Assembly (NCBI GenBank): GCA_900770345.1
Contig: CAAGKF010000102.1
Location: forward strand, 1-64,000
Length of the DNA stretch: 64,000 nt
Reading direction: 5' to 3'
Source: Lachnospiraceae bacterium
Lineage (GTDB): Bacteria > Bacillota > Clostridia > Lachnospirales > Lachnospiraceae
Below, one piece after another: positions 51,121-59,968 of the stretch (the stretch's first letter is position 1; each line of letters opens with the position of its first letter). Below the pieces are notes generated by a model. It ran no database searches and was not told the origin of the DNA. It saw only the letters and a program-made list of their open reading frames with translations. Position numbers and translations under genes: made by a program.

Positions 51121-51621
51121 ATGTATGAAAAGGGCCAGTATATTATCTATGGGATCAGAGGTGTCTGTGAAGTGGAAGATATCACTACCGTAGACAGGCC
51201 GGGGGCGCCTTCAGGCAGACTGTATTATGTGCTGCGTCCCTATTATCAGAAGGACAGCAAGATCGTAGCGCCGGTGGATTCTCAGATGACCGTTACAAGG
51301 CCCCTTCTTTCCAGGGAAGAGGCGCTGGAGCTTATTGAGCGGATTCCGGAGATTCCTGAAATGGCGGTGACCAATGACAAGCAGAGGGAAGAGCGGTATA
51401 AGCAGGCTTTAAAGACCTGTGACTGCCGTGTGTGGATCAGCATGATAAAGGCTCTGTATTTAAGAAAGCAGGATCGTCTGGTCCAGGGAAAGAAGATGAC
51501 AGACCTGGATGAGCGTTATTTCCGTACAGCGGAGGAAAATTTATATTCGGAGCTTTCGCTGTCTCTGGGAGTGCCGAAGGAAGAGATGCTGGCTTATATC
51601 AAGGAGCGGGTGGTAGAATAA
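51121..51621 (+). CDS. CarD/CdnL-family transcriptional regulator
   Basis: Protein of 166 residues. The N-terminal 60 residues (YEKGQYIIYGIRGVCEVEDI) form a CarD/TRCF RNA-polymerase-interacting Tudor-like domain, and the helical C-terminus (QALKTCDCRVWISMIKALYLR) resembles the DNA-binding part of CdnL. Such proteins bind the RNA polymerase beta subunit and stabilise open complexes at rRNA and other promoters. It is monocistronic with a hairpin leader. The start follows GGAAGCGGGCGG. Confidence 0.88.
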   Translation: MYEKGQYIIYGIRGVCEVEDITTVDRPGAPSGRLYYVLRPYYQKDSKIVAPVDSQMTVTRPLLSREEALELIERIPEIPEMAVTNDKQREERYKQALKTCDCRVWISMIKALYLRKQDRLVQGKKMTDLDERYFRTAEENLYSELSLSLGVPKEEMLAYIKERVVE

Positions 51622-51655
51622 GAAAAAGGCGGCTTCAGGGCAGCCTGAATGAAAA

Positions 51656-51686
51656 AGGCGGGGAATTTGACCCCGCCTCAGTTTTT
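51656..51686. terminator. Terminator between the CarD-like and carbamate kinase genes
   Basis: AGGCGGGG (51656-51663) pairs with CCCCGCCT (51671-51678), then TTTTTATT on the plus strand and AAAAA on the other side. Confidence 0.8.
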
Positions 51687-51695
51687 ATTCAGTTA

Positions 51696-52625
51696 CTATT
51701 CAATTACCGTTCCGGCAGCTCCCTTCAGGCTGTCCTTTGCCTTGTCCAGGGAAGTGATAATCGCTTTTCTTCCCTTTCCGCTCTCCAGAAAATCAATGGA
51801 TGCGGACACCTTGGGAAGCATGGAAGCAAATTCAAACTGTCCCTGATTGATATAATCCTTTGCCTGGTCAATGGTCATGCGGTGGATAGGCTGCTCATCG
51901 GCAGTGCCGTAGTTTAATGTTACATTGTCCACGCTGGTAAGGATCATCATCACGTCGGCGTCGATCTCTTTTGCTAAAAGTCCGGTTGCCAGATCTTTCT
52001 CAATAATGGCGCTGGCGCCTCTTAAATTGTAGCCCTGCTCCATAACGGGAATGCCGCCGCCTCCGCAGGCGATGACGATCTGATCCGCGTCCATAAGAGC
52101 CTTAATGGCGTCGATCTCAACGATGGCAACGGGGCGCGGGGAAGCTACGATCCTGCGGTAACCGCCGGCTACTTCTTTTACATGGTTGCCTTTGGCCTCT
52201 TCTTCATCGGCTTCCTCCCGCGACATCACGCGGCCGATAACCTTTACAGGGGTATAAAATGCTTCATCATAAGGATCTACCGTCACCTGAGTGAGAATCG
52301 TGCTGACCGGTTTGTAAATACCGCGCTTAATCAGCTCGGCGCGGATGCCGTTCTGAAGGTCGTATCCGATGTAGCCCTGGCTCATAGCGGAGCATACGGA
52401 CATAGGAGCCTTGCTGTAGCCGTCATGCTGTCTGCCGAATTCGTTCATAGCCGTGTGTATCATGCCTACCTGCGGGGCGTTGCTGTGTACGATGGCCACC
52501 TGCCAGCTGTCCTGAATAAAATCAGCGATAATTTTTGCAGTTCTGGCAACTGCTTCCTTCTGTTCCGGAAGATTGGTTCCCATATCTTTATGGCCGATGG
52601 CCATTACAATCCGTTTCTTTGCCAT
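51696..52625 (-). CDS. arcC: Carbamate kinase-like protein with altered phosphate loops
   Basis: Amino-acid-kinase-fold protein of 309 residues, normal for carbamate kinase, which makes ATP from carbamoyl phosphate and ADP. Conserved C-terminal parts are ASPRPVAIVEIDAIKALMDAD (in part), IACGGGGIPV, KDLATGLLAKEI and FASMLPKVSAS. The two N-terminal loops are unusual: IALGGNAL is replaced by MAIGHKDMG, and HGNGPQVG by HSNAPQVG. The start at 52625 follows TGAGGTAT; a frame to 52655 exists. It may serve agmatine, allantoin/oxamate or other carbamoyl pathways; no partner gene is adjacent. Confidence 0.8.
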   Translation of the reverse strand: MAKKRIVMAIGHKDMGTNLPEQKEAVARTAKIIADFIQDSWQVAIVHSNAPQVGMIHTAMNEFGRQHDGYSKAPMSVCSAMSQGYIGYDLQNGIRAELIKRGIYKPVSTILTQVTVDPYDEAFYTPVKVIGRVMSREEADEEEAKGNHVKEVAGGYRRIVASPRPVAIVEIDAIKALMDADQIVIACGGGGIPVMEQGYNLRGASAIIEKDLATGLLAKEIDADVMMILTSVDNVTLNYGTADEQPIHRMTIDQAKDYINQGQFEFASMLPKVSASIDFLESGKGRKAIITSLDKAKDSLKGAAGTVIE

Positions 52626-52788
52626 ATCCGATACCTCACTTGTTAAGAATGTCATTATTGTATAAGTAATTATAGGTTAATTCCCAGGAAAATGCAACGA
52701 AAAGAAGAAAAAGATGGTGGAAAAAGGAGAGGCGCCGTGTTATACTGACAGGAGTAAGTACGCAGGCAAGTGGAGAAATAAGTGGAAT

Positions 52789-53238
52789 ATGAACGAGAAA
52801 AGAGGAATCCTTCCCCGGGGCTGGCAGAAACGTATTTTTATTATGACAGCGGCAGCTTTGGCGGGGAATTTTCTTATGGCTGTTTTTCCCTGGCCGGAAC
52901 AGATGCTGGAACAGTATCAGGAAGCCGCGTCCCGGATGCCCGGCGGCGGGATGCGTTTCCTCTTTATGACCCTTTTTCTGGCGCCGGCAGCGGAGGAGGC
53001 TTTTTTTCGTCTGGGGATTTACGGTTTTCTGCGCCGCTTTGCAGGCTTCTGGCCGTCGGCTGTTTTTTCCGCTCTGGCTTTTGCTGTATACCACGGCAAC
53101 TGGATTCAGGGAGTGTATGCCTTTCTGTCGGGGATCGTGCTTGCGTGGGGGTATGAGAGCAGTGAATACCGCAAATATCTGATGGCAGCGGTGATGCACG
53201 GGGCGGCGAATCTGGCTGCTCTGGCAGTATTTGGATAA
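52789..53238 (+). CDS. CPBP-family intramembrane metalloprotease
   Basis: Membrane protein of 149 residues with about four hydrophobic segments. The CAAX-protease/bacteriocin-processing motifs are present: AAEEAFFRLG (EExxxR), AVYHGNW and MHGAAN. It is shorter than many relatives (about 220). The ATG at 52789 is the most likely start although the ribosome binding site is weak; the frame is open back to 52714. Substrate unknown. Next to, but divergent from, the carbamate kinase gene. Confidence 0.82.
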   Translation: MNEKRGILPRGWQKRIFIMTAAALAGNFLMAVFPWPEQMLEQYQEAASRMPGGGMRFLFMTLFLAPAAEEAFFRLGIYGFLRRFAGFWPSAVFSALAFAVYHGNWIQGVYAFLSGIVLAWGYESSEYRKYLMAAVMHGAANLAALAVFG

Positions 53239-53289
53239 GAGCAGAGCGGAAAAAGCTCTGAAAGGTTATGTAAATAAGGAGGAAATAAG

Positions 53290-54309
53290 GTGAAATTATT
53301 ATCTGTGGCAATACCGTGCTATAACTCAGAAGCGTACATGGAGCATTGTATACAGACTTTGCTGACCGGCGGAGAGGAAGTGGAGATCATTATCGTGGAC
53401 GACGGTTCTGTGAAGGATCGGACACCGGAGATCGCGGATGAGTATGCCAGACGTTATCCGTCCATCTGCAAAGCAGTCCATCAGGAAAACGGCGGACACG
53501 GGGAAGCAGTGAATACGGGACTTAAAAATGCCACCGGTATTTTCTTTAAGGTGGTGGACAGTGATGACTGGGTAAATGAGGAAGCCTACAGTCAGGTGTT
53601 AAGCACGCTGCGCCGCTTTGTGTACGGGGAAGAAACGCTGGATATGCTGGTGACGAACTTTGTGTACGAGAAGCAGGGGGCAAAGCGCAAGAAGGTAATG
53701 AAATATCACACCGCCTTTCCCAAGGACAGGGTGTTTGGCTGGGATGATGTGAAATTTTTCATGACAGGGCAGTATATTCTGATGCATTCCGTTATTTACC
53801 GTACGGAGCTGCTGCGTCAGTGCGGGCTGGAGCTGCCGAAGCACACCTTCTATGTGGATAATATTTTTGTTTATCAGCCGCTGCCTCACGTAAAGCATAT
53901 TTATTATCTGGATGTGAATTTCTACCGGTATTTTATCGGCCGTCAGGATCAGTCGGTGAATGAACAGGTGATGATCGGCCGCATTGATCAGCAGATCCGT
54001 GTGACCAAGCTGATGCTGGGATATTATGATGTGATGAAGCTTGGAAGCAGGAAGCTGCGTCATTATATGATCCAGTATCTGGAAATTATGATGACCATAT
54101 GCTCTGTTCTGGCTATCAAGTCGGGAACGGAGGAGAACCTGGAGAAGAAAAAAGAATTGTGGCAGTATTTGAAGAAACAGAATCTGCCCCTGTATTTGCG
54201 CCTGCGCCTGGGATTTCTGGGGCAGGGCTGCAACCTTCCGGGAAAGGGCGGCAGAGATCTGCTGATCCTGGGCTACAAGATCACGCAGAAGTTCTACGGC
54301 TTCAATTAA
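53290..54309 (+). CDS. Family 2 glycosyltransferase
   Basis: Cytosolic GT-A glycosyltransferase of 339 residues. SVAIPCYNSEAYMEHCIQTLL opens the Rossmann-like fold (in part), IIIVDDGSVKDRT binds the nucleotide sugar and KVVDSDDWVNEEAY carries the DxD-type metal site. The C-terminal 130 residues are helical and not membrane-spanning. It would add a sugar to a surface polymer or lipid. Start is a GTG at 53290 preceded by AAGGAGG. Followed by a hairpin shared with the convergent PAP2 gene. Confidence 0.9.
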   Translation: MKLLSVAIPCYNSEAYMEHCIQTLLTGGEEVEIIIVDDGSVKDRTPEIADEYARRYPSICKAVHQENGGHGEAVNTGLKNATGIFFKVVDSDDWVNEEAYSQVLSTLRRFVYGEETLDMLVTNFVYEKQGAKRKKVMKYHTAFPKDRVFGWDDVKFFMTGQYILMHSVIYRTELLRQCGLELPKHTFYVDNIFVYQPLPHVKHIYYLDVNFYRYFIGRQDQSVNEQVMIGRIDQQIRVTKLMLGYYDVMKLGSRKLRHYMIQYLEIMMTICSVLAIKSGTEENLEKKKELWQYLKKQNLPLYLRLRLGFLGQGCNLPGKGGRDLLILGYKITQKFYGFN

Positions 54310-54381
54310 GAGGGAAGCTGACAGATACATGGCAGTACATAGGGAGCAGAGAACAAAACAGAAAACAACATAAATAAACGA

Positions 54382-54424
54382 AAAGCCTTCCACCGCGGGA
54401 TCAACCGCAGGCGGAAGGCTTTCT
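54382..54424. terminator. Terminator between glycosyltransferase and PAP2 genes
   Basis: AAAGCCTTCC (54382-54391) pairs with GGAAGGCTTT (54413-54422); A- and T-rich flanks serve both directions. Confidence 0.65.
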
Positions 54425-54460
54425 GCATTGCTGTAAGTTATAATTGTTATACCGAAAACA

Positions 54461-55126
54461 TCACCACAGGACTTTTTCGGTAACGCTCTTGTCTTGAGCG
54501 GACCAGGAATATCCGTATACGACCATGTACATAACATAGGCCATGATAATGGCGCCTACCACATCAAGAACGGAGTGCTGCTTCAGAAATACGGTAGCCA
54601 GGCAGATAGAGATCATAAGGATCCGGGAGCCTGCCCGTACCAGAGAATGCTTTTTCAGAATCTCACTGCGCATGATGGCGATATGGGTACCGATGGAATT
54701 GTACACGTGAATGCTGGGAAACACGTTGGTGCAGGTATCGGTTTTATAAAGTGATGCAACCATTGCGGAAAAAATATTTTTATCCGGATTGATCACAGGC
54801 CTGAAATCTGTTCCGTTGTGGAAAAAGGTGCATACGATCAGGCTGATGGTCATGCCCGAAAAAAGGAAGATGCACATCCGGTAATAGTCTTCCCTGCTTA
54901 CGAAGAGAAAGAAGATCAGCGTCGCGGACACATATAAAAACCACAGCAGATAGGGAATGATAAAATATTCGCAGAAGGGGATATAGTCATCCAGGGTCGC
55001 GTGCATCACGTGATAGCCTCTGGTCACCGTCTTCTCCAGATGGCAGAACCAGGGGAGATAAATAAAGGCGTAGGACAGCAGCCACATATGCCGGTATTTG
55101 TGAAAAAATTCTTGAATACGCTTCAT
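54461..55126 (-). CDS. PAP2-superfamily membrane phosphatase
   Basis: Membrane protein of 221 residues with five to six hydrophobic segments. The PAP2 signature is split as usual: FPSIHVYNSIGTH (Ser-x-His) near residue 140 and FLKQHSVLDVVGAI (His and Asp) near residue 185. Members dephosphorylate isoprenyl or phospholipid phosphates on the outer face of the membrane or transfer inositol phosphate. The start follows AAGGCGATCACC, a weak site. Monocistronic. Confidence 0.82.
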   Translation of the reverse strand: MKRIQEFFHKYRHMWLLSYAFIYLPWFCHLEKTVTRGYHVMHATLDDYIPFCEYFIIPYLLWFLYVSATLIFFLFVSREDYYRMCIFLFSGMTISLIVCTFFHNGTDFRPVINPDKNIFSAMVASLYKTDTCTNVFPSIHVYNSIGTHIAIMRSEILKKHSLVRAGSRILMISICLATVFLKQHSVLDVVGAIIMAYVMYMVVYGYSWSAQDKSVTEKVLW

Positions 55127-55334
55127 GGTGATCGCCTTTCTTTCTGACTTCGTCAGAAATCTGAAACCACATAAATGTAAATAAAGTGTTAATAATATGT
55201 TAACGTTGTGAGATTATAGCACACTTGATTTGCAAAAACAAGGGGAGTAACGAAAAGTTAATAAAATTTTAGAAAGCTTTACAGTACTTTATAATATATG
55301 ATAAAAAACAGATAAAAACTCTTTTTTATCGTCC

Positions 55335-55363
55335 TTTTCAGCATGAAAATTCTGTGCTATATT
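55335..55363 (+). promoter_or_regulatory. Putative promoter of bcp
   Basis: TTTTCA (55335-55340), 17 bases, TATATT (55358-55363). The 307 bases between the PAP2 and bcp starts are AT-rich and hold no other gene; another TATAAT lies at 55290. Confidence 0.5.
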
Positions 55364-55433
55364 GTACAGTATCAATGAAAAACGTACAAAACGGAAAGAA
55401 AAAAGAATGAAAAAGAGTCAGGAGGAATTGAAT

Positions 55434-55907
55434 ATGCTTTTAAAGGGAACAGAGGCGCCGGATTTCACGCTTCAGGATAAGGACGGAAAAGAAATCACGC
55501 TGTCAGATTTTCGGGGAAAGAAGGTAGTGCTGTATTTTTATCCCAAGGATAATACGCCGGGCTGTACAAGGCAGGCCTGTGCCTTTGCGGCTGCCTATAA
55601 GGGTTTCAGGGAAAAGGATGTGACTGTGATCGGGATCAGCAGGGACAGTGTAAAGTCTCATGCGAATTTTGCGGCAAAGCATGAACTGCCGTTTATCCTT
55701 ATTTCGGATCCGGAGCTGAAGGCGATCCAGGCATATGACGTGTGGAAGGAAAAAAAGCTGTACGGAAAGGTATCCATGGGCGTTGTGCGCACTACATATG
55801 TGATCGATGAACAGGGAATGATCGAACAGGTTTTTGAAAAAGCAAAGCCCGATACCAATGCGCAGGAGATCCTGGAGTATCTGGACGGTGTGATGCAGCG
55901 ATCATAG
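55434..55907 (+). CDS. bcp: Thioredoxin-dependent thiol peroxidase (Bcp/PrxQ)
   Basis: Peroxiredoxin of 157 residues that reduces hydrogen peroxide and organic peroxides. Peroxidatic cysteine in DNTPGCTRQACAF, with a second cysteine five residues later as in atypical two-Cys PrxQ; VLYFYPKDNTPG and RTTYVIDEQG complete the fold. The frame reaches 55362, but AGGAGG stands eight bases before the ATG at 55434, which also gives the usual length. Confidence 0.93.
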   Translation: MLLKGTEAPDFTLQDKDGKEITLSDFRGKKVVLYFYPKDNTPGCTRQACAFAAAYKGFREKDVTVIGISRDSVKSHANFAAKHELPFILISDPELKAIQAYDVWKEKKLYGKVSMGVVRTTYVIDEQGMIEQVFEKAKPDTNAQEILEYLDGVMQRS

Positions 55908-56028
55908 GCGGAGAATATTGAAATACGGTATGAAAAGGCTGTCGGAGTTGCGGCGGCCTTTTCAAAAAATGAAACAGAAAGCAAAAACCCCGAAAACCAA
56001 GGACAAGGTTCTCGAGGCTCTTAAGCAG

Positions 56029-56102
56029 TAGCGGAAGGGAGATTCGAACTCTCGACACCACGGGTATGAACCGTGTGCTCTAGCCAACTGAGCTATTCCG
56101 CC
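56029..56102 (-). tRNA. tRNA-Met (anticodon CAT)
   Basis: Cloverleaf on the minus strand: acceptor GGCGGAA / TTCCGCT, D arm AGCTCAGTTGGCTAGAGC, anticodon loop TTCATAC, T loop GTTCGAATC, discriminator A. CCA is not encoded. By type it is an elongator Met; tRNA-Ile2 with modified C cannot be excluded. Confidence 0.92.
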
Positions 56103-56123
56103 ATATGTAATTTTGGTAGGTAG

Positions 56124-56196
56124 TGGGGCCTACAGGGCTCGAACCTGTGACCCTCTGCTTGTAAGGCAGATGCTCTCCCAGCTGAGCTAAGACCCC
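56124..56196 (-). tRNA. tRNA-Val (anticodon TAC)
   Basis: Acceptor GGGGTCT / AGGCCCC, D arm TAGCTCAGCTGGGAGAGC, anticodon loop TTACAAG, T loop GTTCGAGCC. It is the first of two tandem tRNAs, 21 bases before tRNA-Met. Confidence 0.93.
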
Positions 56197-56237
56197 ACAT
56201 CCGGTTTTGTGAGCCGCTCTCTCGCGACTGCTCATTT

Positions 56238-56266
56238 AATATATAATAAATTGTGGCAATTGTCAA
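56238..56266 (-). promoter_or_regulatory. Promoter of the tRNA-Val/tRNA-Met operon
   Basis: On the minus strand TTGACA (56266-56261), 17 bases, TATATT (56243-56238), about 40 bases before tRNA-Val. The AT-rich stretch up to 56391 holds no gene; a TATAAT for the lipid kinase lies at 56392-56397. Confidence 0.75.
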
Positions 56267-56465
56267 GACTTTTTTTACAATTTTTTTTGAAAATTTTTCG
56301 GGGATTTTTTTGACCTTTCCGGATGGCGGAAACAGGTTTTGAAAAGATACTTTTTATAGAAATTTTCTTAGTCATTTATAGTATGGTATGGTATAATAAC
56401 CACGTAGCAGGGGGCAGGGACTGTCTGCCCGTATACTTCTGGTGAAAGGATTTTATACCCTCATT

Positions 56466-57392
56466 ATGTACAAGTTTATTGTAAACCCCGGTGCGGGCTC
56501 CGGACGGGGATGGAGAGTCTGGAGAGCGATCGCCCGTTATCTGGAACGACACAGTATAGAATATGAAGTATACCTTACTTCCCAGACAGGGGATGCCAGG
56601 GAAGCTGCCCGGGAACTGACGGAGTGTGCCGGGGCTCCGTGCTGTATTATTGCCGTAGGCGGAGACGGCACGATGAATGAGGTCCTGGACGGAATCTCTT
56701 TTCATGTACCTTTAAGCCTGGGTTGTATTCCTGCGGGAACGGGCAACGATTTTTCGCGGAGCCTGCGTCTTCCGGGAAATCCGATCAAATGTTTGAAGAG
56801 ACAGCTCTCGCCCAGACATTTTACCATGGTTGATTACGGCGTCCTTTCCTATGGAACGCGGGAATTGTATCACCGGCGTTTTCTGGTCAGTGCCGGAATC
56901 GGTTTTGATGCTGCGGTCTGTCAGGATGCGCTGGCCTCGGATCTGGGACGGAGAATGAGCCGTGTGGGATTGGGAAAGTTTTCCTATATTCTTCTCGGGA
57001 TCCGTCAGTTTTTTAAATGCAGGTCATCGAAGGGATACATCATTCTGGATGGGGTAAAAAAAATAGAATTTAACAATATCCTGTTCATATCCTGCCATAT
57101 ACAGCCTTCGGAGGGCGGGGGATTCCTTTTTGCGCCCAGAGCCAACGGCAGTGATGGAAAGATGAATATCTGCGTATTCAGTCATGCCAGCAGGATCAGG
57201 ATGATACCTGTGCTGATGTCGGCATTTTCCGGGCGGCAGGTAAGGCATAAGGGAGTGCGAAGCTACGAGTGCCGCGAGGTGGTGATCCATACGGAGGCCC
57301 CCATGCCGGTCCATGCGGACGGCGAGACCTGCGGCATTCAGAATGATATTCAGGCAGGCTGCATTGCCCGGAAGGTAAGAATGATGGTATAA
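56466..57392 (+). CDS. Diacylglycerol/lipid kinase family protein (YegS/DgkB type)
   Basis: Protein of about 308 residues with the diacylglycerol kinase catalytic domain: NPGAGSGRGWRVW at the start, VGGDGTMNEVLDGI (the GGDGT nucleotide-binding motif, near residue 63) and PAGTGNDFSRSL. It phosphorylates diacylglycerol or a related lipid at the membrane. The start is uncertain: ATG at 56466 gives the family-typical N-terminus but its AAAGGA is 14 bases away, and a GTG at 56442 is also in frame. Confidence 0.88.
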   Translation: MYKFIVNPGAGSGRGWRVWRAIARYLERHSIEYEVYLTSQTGDAREAARELTECAGAPCCIIAVGGDGTMNEVLDGISFHVPLSLGCIPAGTGNDFSRSLRLPGNPIKCLKRQLSPRHFTMVDYGVLSYGTRELYHRRFLVSAGIGFDAAVCQDALASDLGRRMSRVGLGKFSYILLGIRQFFKCRSSKGYIILDGVKKIEFNNILFISCHIQPSEGGGFLFAPRANGSDGKMNICVFSHASRIRMIPVLMSAFSGRQVRHKGVRSYECREVVIHTEAPMPVHADGETCGIQNDIQAGCIARKVRMMV

Positions 57393-57461
57393 CAGGAAAT
57401 AATACAACAGGAAATAATACAGCAGGGAATGATATAACTGCAAACAGTTGAAGGAGATAGT

Positions 57462-58004
57462 ATGAGAATCGGACAGGGATACGATGTTCACAGACTGACA
57501 GAAGGAAGGAAGCTGATCCTGGGCGGTGTGGAGGTGCCTTACGAGAAGGGACTTCAGGGACATTCCGATGCGGATGTGCTGGTTCATGCTGTTATGGACG
57601 CACTTCTGGGTGCTGCAGCACTGGGAGATATCGGACAGCATTTTCCTGACACAGATCCGGCTTATGAGGGGATTTCCAGCATTGAGCTCTTAAAGCATGT
57701 GGGAAATCTTCTGGAGGAAAAGGGATATGTGATTGAGAATATCGATGCCACGATCATTGCTCAGCGGCCCAAGCTGGCAGCCTGGCGGCCTCAGATGGCG
57801 GCCAATATTGCGGCGGCTCTTCATCTGGATGTATCCAGAGTGAGCGTCAAGGCAACTACCGAAGAGGGACTCGGATTTACGGGGACCGGGGAAGGAATTT
57901 CATCTCAGGCAATTACCTTATTGACGGAAACAGCTGATTACTGCTATGATAGTAAGATAATGGCAGAGGGATGCACCGGCTGTCCTGGCTGCGGCCGGGG
58001 ATAA
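57462..58004 (+). CDS. ispF: 2-C-methyl-D-erythritol 2,4-cyclodiphosphate synthase
   Basis: Enzyme of the non-mevalonate isoprenoid pathway. The N-terminal metal site GQGYDVHRL, the second HSDADVLVHAVMDALLGAA and the ATTEEGLGFTGTGEGI loop are intact. The protein is 180 residues, about 20 longer than usual, because of a C-terminal tail ending in CTGCPGCGRG. The tail's three cysteines could bind metal. The start follows GAAGGAG. Between the lipid kinase and cysS. Confidence 0.93.
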   Translation: MRIGQGYDVHRLTEGRKLILGGVEVPYEKGLQGHSDADVLVHAVMDALLGAAALGDIGQHFPDTDPAYEGISSIELLKHVGNLLEEKGYVIENIDATIIAQRPKLAAWRPQMAANIAAALHLDVSRVSVKATTEEGLGFTGTGEGISSQAITLLTETADYCYDSKIMAEGCTGCPGCGRG

Positions 58005-58083
58005 AGAAAGATATCCGGCAGAAGCCGGAGCAGTTCAGTAATATAAGGTATTAAGCGAATATCCAGATAAAGGAGAAAAGAGT

Positions 58084-59493
58084 ATGAAAATTTTTAACAC
58101 CCTTAGCAGAAGAAAAGAAGAATTTGTTCCGCTGACACCGGGACAGGTGAAGATGTACGTCTGCGGTCCTACCGTTTATAATCTGATCCATATCGGCAAT
58201 GCCAGACCGATGCTCGTTTTTGACACGGTTCGCAGATATTTCGAGTACAAAGGTTATGATGTACAGTATGTGTCCAACTTTACGGATGTGGATGACAAGA
58301 TCATCAAGAAAGCCATTGAGGAAGGCGTGGATGCCGATACCGTATCCAGGCGCTATATCGAGGAGTGCAAGAAGGATATGGCTGCCATGAACGTAAAGCC
58401 GGCCACAGTACATCCCCAGGCCACCCAGGAAATCTGCGGTATGCTGGAGATGATCCGGACCCTGATCGACAAGGGCCATGCCTATGTGGCAAAGGACGGT
58501 ACCGTTTATTTTAGAGTAAGCTCCTTCAGGGAATACGGAAAGCTTTCTCACAAAAACCTGGATGAGCTGCAGTCCGGTTTCCGCGAACTGAAGGTGACAG
58601 GTGAGGAGGACAAGGAGGATCCCAATGATTTTGTTCTCTGGAAACCGAAAAAGGAAGGTGAGCCTTACTGGGAGTCACCATGGTGCCAGGGACGCCCGGG
58701 CTGGCATATTGAATGCTCCGTAATGTCAAAACGTTATCTGGGTGAGCAGATCGATATCCATGCCGGCGGCGAGGATCTGATCTTCCCTCACCATGAAAAT
58801 GAGATCGCCCAGAGTGAGTGTGCCAACGGGAAGCCCTTCGCGACATACTGGATGCACAACGCATTTTTAAACATTGATAATAAGAAAATGTCAAAATCTC
58901 TGGGCAACTTCTTTACTGTCCGTGAGATCAGCGAGAAATATGACCTGCAGGTGCTGCGTTTCTTTATGCTCAGCGCTCACTACCGCAGTCCGCTGAACTT
59001 CAGCGCGGATTTGATGGAAGCCTCCAAAAACGGTCTGGAGCGTATTCTGACCTGTGTGGAGAAGCTTTCTGATCTGCTTGCCGGAGCAGAGGGGGCGGTT
59101 GAGACCTGCGGCGAGCAGGAGAATCTGGCCGCGGCAGATAAGCTTCGTGCCAAGTTTGAGGATGCCATGGAGGATGATTTCAATACGGCCGATGCCATTT
59201 CTGCTGTATTTGAGCTTGTAAAGCTGGCAAACTCTACAGCTGACGCTTCCAGCACGAAGGTATATGTGGAAGGCTTAAAGAAGACCATCGAGGATCTGTG
59301 CGGTGTTCTGGGCATTATCACGGAGCGCAGGAAGGAAACGCTGGACAGCGAGATCGAGGAGATGATCGCCGCCAGACAGCAGGCAAGAAAGGCAAAGAAT
59401 TTTGCTCTTGCCGATGAGATCCGCGGAAGGCTTCTGGATATGGGCATCGTGCTGGAGGATACCAGAGAGGGTGTAAAGTGGAAGAGAGTTTAA
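58084..59493 (+). CDS. cysS: Cysteinyl-tRNA synthetase
   Basis: Charges tRNA-Cys. Class I synthetase of 469 residues with VCGPTVYNLIHIGNAR containing the HIGH-like site, the zinc ligands in the WHIECSVMS and GGEDLIFPHHENEIAQSE regions, and KMSKSLGN as KMSKS loop. The last 100 residues are the DALR-type anticodon-binding helices. The start follows AAAGGAG. The 79-base upstream gap is too short for a T-box. The mini-RNase III gene overlaps its end. Confidence 0.96.
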   Translation: MKIFNTLSRRKEEFVPLTPGQVKMYVCGPTVYNLIHIGNARPMLVFDTVRRYFEYKGYDVQYVSNFTDVDDKIIKKAIEEGVDADTVSRRYIEECKKDMAAMNVKPATVHPQATQEICGMLEMIRTLIDKGHAYVAKDGTVYFRVSSFREYGKLSHKNLDELQSGFRELKVTGEEDKEDPNDFVLWKPKKEGEPYWESPWCQGRPGWHIECSVMSKRYLGEQIDIHAGGEDLIFPHHENEIAQSECANGKPFATYWMHNAFLNIDNKKMSKSLGNFFTVREISEKYDLQVLRFFMLSAHYRSPLNFSADLMEASKNGLERILTCVEKLSDLLAGAEGAVETCGEQENLAAADKLRAKFEDAMEDDFNTADAISAVFELVKLANSTADASSTKVYVEGLKKTIEDLCGVLGIITERRKETLDSEIEEMIAARQQARKAKNFALADEIRGRLLDMGIVLEDTREGVKWKRV

Positions 59494-59933
59494 CAGTTAA
59501 AGAATTTCTTTCGTACTACAGACAGTGCATGAGACTGGAACCAGTGGAGGTACAGACCTATTCTCCGCTGGTTCTGGCCTATATAGGGGATGCGGTTTAT
59601 GAGATCATGATCCGCACCCGTGTCATAAACAAAGGCAGCATGCAGGTAAACAAGATGCATAAGCGCAGTGCCGAGCTGGTCAAGGCCGGCACTCAGGCGG
59701 CACTGATCAGATCCATCGAGGAGGATCTGACGGAGGAGGAGCATGCTGTTTACAAGCGGGGCCGCAACGCCAAATCTGCGACTATGGCAAAGCATGCCAC
59801 CATGATCGATTACCGTATGGCAACGGGACTGGAGGCGCTGGTGGGCTGGCTGTTTTTAACGGAACGCTATGAGCGGCTGACACAGCTGGTGGGAAAAGGA
59901 CTTGAGAAGCTGGGAGAGTTCGATCAGATCTGA
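59478..59933 (+). CDS. mrnC: Mini-ribonuclease III
   Basis: Endoribonuclease of 151 residues that matures 23S rRNA ends in Firmicutes. It is an RNase III catalytic domain without a dsRNA-binding domain: LAYIGDAVYEIMIRTRV holds the acidic catalytic residues and ATMIDYRMATGLEALVGWLFL (in part) the second acidic site. GTG start, overlapping cysS by 16 bases, with GAGAGGGTG upstream; the cysS-mrnC-rlmB order is standard. Confidence 0.93.
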   Translation: MEESLTVKEFLSYYRQCMRLEPVEVQTYSPLVLAYIGDAVYEIMIRTRVINKGSMQVNKMHKRSAELVKAGTQAALIRSIEEDLTEEEHAVYKRGRNAKSATMAKHATMIDYRMATGLEALVGWLFLTERYERLTQLVGKGLEKLGEFDQI

Positions 59934-59968
59934 GTCCTTTTTCGGATAAAAAGATGCAGGAGAATATC

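Noticed and set aside
58005..58083. T-box leader before cysS
   Set aside because: Only 79 bases separate the genes and no T-box sequence (TGGNACCGCG) or terminator is present.
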